Of a DNA stretch of 10,265 nucleotides, positions 6,338-10,265 are shown piece by piece. The stretch is from Pseudomonadota bacterium (GTDB lineage Bacteria; Pseudomonadota; Gammaproteobacteria; Pseudomonadales; Azotimanducaceae). The notes beneath the pieces were generated by a model. The model did not search any database and had not been told where the DNA came from. It saw only the letters and a list, made by a program, of their open reading frames with translations. The stretch's first letter is position 1, and each line of letters opens with the position of its first letter. The position numbers and the translations under genes are program-made. The stretch lies in NCBI GenBank assembly GCA_027622495.1, contig JAQBYL010000122.1, positions 1-10,265 on the forward strand. The letters are read 5' to 3'.

Positions 6338-7315
6338 CTAGTTGATCGAGTCAATCAGCCCCCACTCCAATGCGGTTACCGCATCGATCGTCTGATCAGA
6401 CAAAGCAAACCACGCAGTTTTCAATCTTCCTATTCGACGGGTTACGCTGACCGTTCCCCCAGCGCCGGGAACTAACCCGAAGCCTACCTCGGGCAGTCTG
6501 AAGAGAGCGTCACGCCTTGCTTCGATCCGTGCACAAAAAGCGGGAAGTTCAATGCCGGCGCCGATACAGGCGCCATGCAGCTGAACCGTCATCCGGTCTT
6601 TGAGTTGGTGCATCATCCACGCGGCACTGCGTGCTGTCCGGGTGACGTGTGCGATGGCGGCATCGCGGGCTTCACCGAACTCATTCAAGTCGCCGCCCGC
6701 GCTGAAGGAGGGGCCGTTTCCCATGAGTCTGACACGCAGTTTCTGATCAAGCAGCGCAAGCTGTAACGCTTCGATAAGACCATCGCGCATCGCTGCGGAA
6801 TAAGCGTTGTGCAGAGCTGGACGATTCAGCGTGACAGTCAGTTCATCTTGGACCCGCGCCATCAGAACGGGAGATTCATCCTGCGGGGCTTTCCCCGCTG
6901 CGGGCTTTTTCGCGCCAAGCCAGTTAACGAAGGTGCTGCCATGCTGCAGAGTTGAATAGGCCAGCGATTCGGTGAGCAGGCCCTGCCACACGTCGCTTCC
7001 TGCGTTGTGTCGCAGAACCTGCACCAGCACGGTTGCGGCCTGTGGGCTGTTCCGACAGGCTCTGATCAGAATCTCCATTTCGGCAGGACTGTGGGCAACC
7101 ACGTCCACAACTTCGGGTATTGGTTGATCCAGTGTTGTGCTGGTCACAACACCGATCACCGGACAGGCGGGTTGAATGACCGGTTCCGGGTCGTGGCTGA
7201 CAGTTGACAGGTCGACCAGCAGAGGGTCTGCGTTACTGACAAACGCATGAGCTTCGGCCACCATCGGGTCTTTCAGCCGATGAACCAGATCTTTGAAGTG
7301 CAGCACATCCACCAT
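6338..7315 (-). CDS. Enoyl-CoA hydratase/isomerase (crotonase) family protein with N-terminal extension
   Basis: The 325-residue protein has its crotonase fold in the C-terminal half (about 150-325). The oxyanion-hole region is FSAGGDL (204-210) and a second block is CIGAGIELPAFC. The two glutamates used by classical enoyl-CoA hydratase are both conserved, as E256 (GAGIE) and E276 (FRLPEVGFG), followed by LVPGAGGTVSVTRRIG, so hydratase or related acyl-CoA chemistry is likely. Residues 1-145 are an extra region (SPAEMEILIRACRNSPQAA, LLTESLAYSTLQHG) that I recall from a subgroup of bacterial enoyl-CoA hydratases; it resembles a degenerate first half and may assist dimer formation. A lysine/alanine-rich linker (GAKKPAAGKAP) joins the two parts. 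The start at ATG 7315 has only a weak GGCGGG ribosome-binding site. It is divergent from the amidohydrolase gene and convergent with the acyl-CoA synthetase gene. Confidence 0.9.
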   Translation of the reverse strand: MVDVLHFKDLVHRLKDPMVAEAHAFVSNADPLLVDLSTVSHDPEPVIQPACPVIGVVTSTTLDQPIPEVVDVVAHSPAEMEILIRACRNSPQAATVLVQVLRHNAGSDVWQGLLTESLAYSTLQHGSTFVNWLGAKKPAAGKAPQDESPVLMARVQDELTVTLNRPALHNAYSAAMRDGLIEALQLALLDQKLRVRLMGNGPSFSAGGDLNEFGEARDAAIAHVTRTARSAAWMMHQLKDRMTVQLHGACIGAGIELPAFCARIEARRDALFRLPEVGFGLVPGAGGTVSVTRRIGRLKTAWFALSDQTIDAVTALEWGLIDSIN

Positions 7316-7403
7316 GCCCGCCAGTATACGCCCGCAGTGGCGCAGATCTCGTCGATCATGAGGAGTTCATGTTGAAGCCAGCGCCTGTGCGTGGATCGCG
7401 CAA

Positions 7404-8825
7404 GTGAATCGAATGCTGATCCAGAACGTTGAACTGCACGGGCAGATCGAACAGACAACATCTGATTACATGGCAGGTGTCGATGTCCGCATACACAACG
7501 GCAAACTGGTAGAAATCGGCTTTGGTCTCGCACCCGGCGATGACCCGGTGGTTGCGGGTCATGGCGGTGCACTTCTGCCTGGTCTTGTGGACCACCACAT
7601 CCATCTGTTCTCACTTGCCGCGTTCGCTGAGTCCGTGGTGTGCGGTCCGCCCCAGGTGAATAACCTGAATGATCTGCGGCAAGTGCTGCACGGTGTAACA
7701 GGGTCCGGCTGGATCAGAGGTGTCGGTTATCACGAGAGTGTAGCCGGGGAGCTCACCGCGCGGGACCTGGATGCACTGGTACCGGAACGACCGTTCAGGC
7801 TGCAGCATAGAAGTGGCAAGATGTGGATGCTGAACAGCCGAGCGGTGCAGATGCTCGATATCGAATCCCAGGTTGGTTGGCAGGGCATCGAGACAGACAA
7901 CCATGGAGTTACCGGCAGATTGTTTCGTCTGGATGGTTGGCTGTCTGCCCAGCTCAAACGATCAACACCACTGAACCTCGCCCGCGTGTCCGCTGAACTG
8001 GCTGCAGCCGGTGTAACCGGGTTGACTGATGCTTCGGTTACCAACGATCACAACACGGTTGATCTGTTCTGCAGGCTTCTCACCGAGGGTCAACTGCGCC
8101 AGCACATCCGGCTGATGGGCAATGAATCTCTAACGGATCAACACTTTGCCAATACACTGCTGACTCTCGGAGAGCTCAAGATACTCCTGGATGAAGACAA
8201 TCTTCCGCCGTTGGATGAATTAATCGATCGCATCAAACGAGCCCATGCCGCGTCGCGTGGGGTGGCATTTCACTGTGTGTCGCGCATCGAGCTGTTGTTT
8301 GCGCTGGCGGCCATTGATGCAGCCGGCAGTTGTGGTTCAGATCGGATCGAACACGGTGCCGTGATCCCTGCAGAGGTTCTAAGCACCTTGAGGAACCTGG
8401 ATCTCACAGTGGTAACTCAGCCGAGTCTGGTTGCGCTGCGGGGGGATCAGTACGTCGAAGATCTGCTGCCGCATGAGCTGCCTGATCTTTATCGTGTCAG
8501 ATCACTTGTTAATCAGCGGGTGGCATTGAGTTCAGATGCACCCTACGGCAGCGCCGATCCGTGGCTGACCATGCGCTGTGCAGTTCACAGGACAACGCCC
8601 AGCGGTATTGTCGTGGGTGAAGCTGAGTGTCTGACACCGGAACAGGCTTTCAGTCGCTCGACGACACCGCTTGATGATCCTGGCGGTCCTGCGGTGGATC
8701 TTAACCTCGGCAGCATCGCCGATCTGTGTTTGATGAAACTGCCATGGAAAGATATTCGCGAGCGCTTGAACGTCGATGATGTAGCGGCCACCTTTGTAGA
8801 AGGTGAAAGGGTGTATCAGAGCTGA
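7404..8825 (+). CDS. Metal-dependent amidohydrolase, YtcJ-like (amidohydrolase family 3)
   Basis: The 473-residue protein belongs to the amidohydrolase superfamily, TIM-barrel hydrolases that use one or two metals to cleave amide, ester or related bonds. Metal ligands are visible in order: HxH at 65/67 in LPGLVDHHIHL, a possible bridging lysine K259 in GELKILLDED, H290 in VAFHCVS, H317 in DRIEHGAV and D378 in ALSSDAPYG. The order and context fit the YtcJ-like subgroup. It is somewhat shorter than typical YtcJ proteins (over 500 residues), and the usual YT-x-x-A stretch after the aspartate is replaced by AFSRSTTP. No signal peptide is present. The start may be GTG 7404 or, giving a more typical MLIQNVEL N-terminus, ATG 7413; neither has a strong ribosome-binding site. 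The substrate is unknown; its neighbours suggest it releases a carboxylic acid for CoA activation, which is inference. Confidence 0.9.
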   Translation: MNRMLIQNVELHGQIEQTTSDYMAGVDVRIHNGKLVEIGFGLAPGDDPVVAGHGGALLPGLVDHHIHLFSLAAFAESVVCGPPQVNNLNDLRQVLHGVTGSGWIRGVGYHESVAGELTARDLDALVPERPFRLQHRSGKMWMLNSRAVQMLDIESQVGWQGIETDNHGVTGRLFRLDGWLSAQLKRSTPLNLARVSAELAAAGVTGLTDASVTNDHNTVDLFCRLLTEGQLRQHIRLMGNESLTDQHFANTLLTLGELKILLDEDNLPPLDELIDRIKRAHAASRGVAFHCVSRIELLFALAAIDAAGSCGSDRIEHGAVIPAEVLSTLRNLDLTVVTQPSLVALRGDQYVEDLLPHELPDLYRVRSLVNQRVALSSDAPYGSADPWLTMRCAVHRTTPSGIVVGEAECLTPEQAFSRSTTPLDDPGGPAVDLNLGSIADLCLMKLPWKDIRERLNVDDVAATFVEGERVYQS

Positions 8826-8833
8826 AGCTGCTT

Positions 8834-8854
8834 GCAGCGACTGAAGTCGGTTGC
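8834..8854. terminator. Possible terminator hairpin between convergent genes
   Basis: GCAGCGAC (8834-8841) can pair with GUCGGUUGC (8846-8854) around a UGAA tetraloop with one bulged G, giving an eight-pair stem. A smaller hairpin with a CUUG loop (8827-8838) is an alternative partner. On the + strand only a short U-run (UUU) follows, so if it terminates it is a weak element. It sits in the 43-base gap between the amidohydrolase stop and the CoA-transferase stop. Confidence 0.35.
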
Positions 8855-8868
8855 TTTAAGCCGTCGAT

Positions 8869-10098
8869 CTAAATCGGCAACTCAGCGAACACCGCTTGCG
8901 TATGTTCGCCCAGCTTTGGTGCCCGTCGCCCGATTGCCCAGGGACTGGCGGGTAATTTGTACGGTGCTCCGGGGTAGCGGAATGTTCGACCGAGGTCCTC
9001 GTGGGTCACCTCAACCTGAAAACCGCGGGCAATGAAATGCGGGTCTTCGAAGGTCTCTTCCGGGGTATTGACCGGGCCGGTTGCGAGCCCTGCCTCCTGA
9101 CAACCGATAAAAAAATCCTGTGCGCTCAGATGACCCGCGAGAAGTTTAAGGGCTTCGCGACCGGCGCCGAAGATGGCGGTGATGGTGTCGTCGGTACCGA
9201 TCAGAGAAAGATCAAACGGTCCTTCCCAGACTGCACCCATCTGTAGAAAAACGGCTTCGGGTAATTCATGGTCCAGACCGGAATCGCTGAGCCACTTTGC
9301 GAGGCTTGCAAAGTCCGCAGGCTTGCGTGGGGGTACGCCGGTGTTAGCGTAGTGCCCGTCGGCACACAGCTTCTGCGTTTCTCCCGATGGTCGCGCGCCG
9401 GCATGGCGTCCGGTCTGACGCAACACGGTTGCCCGGGCCACATGCCACGCATAGGTCGCACTTTCTGTAGTTATGTTGGCAGCGGCGTGCATGCTGACAT
9501 CCACAAACTGACCTTCACCACTAAGTAGTCGATTCATCAAGGCGGTCAACACACCCATGAAGGTGAAATGGCAGCCGGTGTGGTAGCCCTGATTGCCCCA
9601 GCCGCGCACCGGCGGCAGACGGTGATCGTCGTAGCCGCAACTCCATACCGGGCCGCCCCCGGCCAGAATTGTCAGGTCTGTCACGGGCAGGTTTGAGTCT
9701 GGATGGTTGCGGCCGTAGGAGGTCATGGCCGCGTGGATCAGACCGGGGTTCAGCTTGCACATATCGGCATAGTCGAGTGAGAGCGTTGCCAGACGCTGGG
9801 TGTTTTCCGATTCGATCAATATGTCGGCACTTTTGATCAGATTGCGAAAGCGCTGTTGATCAGAAGGCTCGTCCAGATCGAGGACTACGCTGCGTTTGCT
9901 GGTGTTGTAGTGCCACCAGTATAGACTTCGATCTTCGCCGGGTTCATCGTCGAGCCAGGGTGGATAGTGGCGGCTTGGATCGCCCCCGGGAGGCTCAACG
10001 AGGATCACGTCCGCACCCATGTCACCCAGGAGTTTACCGGCAAACGCAAGTCGTTCATTCGCCAGTTCTACAACTCTAAGCCCTTTTAACGCGCTCAT
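8869..10098 (-). CDS. CaiB/BaiF family (family III) CoA-transferase
   Basis: The 409-residue protein has the full length and order of family III CoA-transferases, interlocked dimers that move CoA between carboxylic acids. The N-terminal nucleotide-binding-like region LKGLRVVELAN, LLGDMGADVILVEPPGGDPSR, then KRSVVLDLDEP is typical, as are GRNHPDSNLPVTDLTILAGG, the block VLTALMNRLLSGEGQFVDVSM and the C-terminal GLATGPVNTPEETFEDPHFIARGF...PGAPYKLPASPW. The expected catalytic aspartate (Asp169 in formyl-CoA transferase) seems absent: the matching region reads GWGNQGYHTGCH (about 166-177), with N169 nearest that site. That could indicate a non-classical mechanism, a lyase or racemase role, or an alignment slip. 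The start ATG overlaps the stop of the preceding CoA-transferase gene (ATGA), so the pair is translationally coupled and may form a heteromer. Confidence 0.92.
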   Translation of the reverse strand: MSALKGLRVVELANERLAFAGKLLGDMGADVILVEPPGGDPSRHYPPWLDDEPGEDRSLYWWHYNTSKRSVVLDLDEPSDQQRFRNLIKSADILIESENTQRLATLSLDYADMCKLNPGLIHAAMTSYGRNHPDSNLPVTDLTILAGGGPVWSCGYDDHRLPPVRGWGNQGYHTGCHFTFMGVLTALMNRLLSGEGQFVDVSMHAAANITTESATYAWHVARATVLRQTGRHAGARPSGETQKLCADGHYANTGVPPRKPADFASLAKWLSDSGLDHELPEAVFLQMGAVWEGPFDLSLIGTDDTITAIFGAGREALKLLAGHLSAQDFFIGCQEAGLATGPVNTPEETFEDPHFIARGFQVEVTHEDLGRTFRYPGAPYKLPASPWAIGRRAPKLGEHTQAVFAELPI

Positions 10099-10265
10099 AT
10101 GACACCCTGCTGACGCAGATCAGCGACCTCTTCGGATGACATCCCCAGAACGCGATTCAGCACCTCTTCGGTGTGCTCACTCAAACAAGGTGCTCCACGT
10201 TCGATATGCCAGTCGGTTTTTGACATGTGCACCGGCTGACCATCGACCCGGACATCGCCCATGCT
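10095..10265 (-). CDS. CoA-transferase family III, C-terminal fragment at window edge
   Basis: The last 171 bases, read on the - strand, encode 56 residues and a stop of a gene that begins beyond the window. The peptide runs VRVDGQPVHMSKTDWHIERG, then APCLSEHTEEVLNRVLGMS and SEEVADLRQQGVI. This is the familiar end of CaiB/BaiF CoA-transferases: a small hydrophobic strand, LGEHT-like LSEHTEEVL, and the closing (S/T)xEExxxLRxxGVI. Its TGA overlaps the ATG of the next gene in ATGA (10095-10098), implying one operon of two tandem family III genes. Only the C-terminus is visible, so active-site state cannot be judged. Confidence 0.85.
   Translation of the reverse strand, partial: SMGDVRVDGQPVHMSKTDWHIERGAPCLSEHTEEVLNRVLGMSSEEVADLRQQGVI

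Noticed and set aside
7316..7328. TATACT (- strand) as -10 of a leaderless promoter for the enoyl-CoA hydratase gene
   Set aside because: The position would fit a leaderless start, but no -35 better than three of six matches lies at 16-19 bases, so I do not list it.

Overview
The window is ordinary bacterial chromosome of moderate GC, from a metabolically versatile and probably proteobacterial organism. An uncultured marine gammaproteobacterium would fit, but that is inference from gene style, since no rRNA or other phylogenetic marker is present. I see no tRNA, rRNA, CRISPR array, insertion sequence, integrase or origin. Genes are tightly packed on both strands, with several convergent pairs that touch or overlap.

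The key region is 1565-3668. A 525-residue protein joins an N-terminal thioredoxin-like domain (CPTC motif) to a large C-terminal domain of unknown function. Four bases after its stop, a second cistron begins that is interrupted by an in-frame TGA at 3423-3425. The frame stays open to 3668, and the TGA begins the peptide U-G-S-C-T-T-C-S, the signature of the UGSC (seleno)protein family. A hairpin resembling a bacterial SECIS element follows directly. I read this as a real 173-residue selenoprotein, which a standard gene caller would break into two false ORFs. Together the two genes look like a redox pair of unknown substrate.

Left flank (1-1416): the 3' part of a CPBP-family membrane protease gene on the + strand overlaps the 3' end of a TauD/TfdA-type dioxygenase gene on the - strand. 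The dioxygenase and the selenoprotein operon are divergent, and their shared spacer (1417-1564) holds several inverted repeats that could be operators.

Middle (3665-4490): the selenoprotein gene converges on a luciferase-like (LLM) oxidoreductase remnant that lacks its N-terminal third. At the truncation point sits a candidate 35-residue membrane protein ORF. A well-formed sigma70-type promoter (4439-4466) then drives a conserved-looking small protein (4490-4798) and an acyl-CoA synthetase (4819-6315).

Right flank (6338-10265): an enoyl-CoA hydratase/isomerase with an N-terminal extension (- strand), a YtcJ-like amidohydrolase (+ strand) and two overlapping CaiB/BaiF-type CoA-transferase genes (- strand, the upstream one cut by the window edge). 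The acyl-CoA ligase, crotonase and CoA-transferases, with the dioxygenase, LLM remnant and amidohydrolase, suggest an accessory catabolic region for an organic acid or xenobiotic. The substrate cannot be read from sequence.
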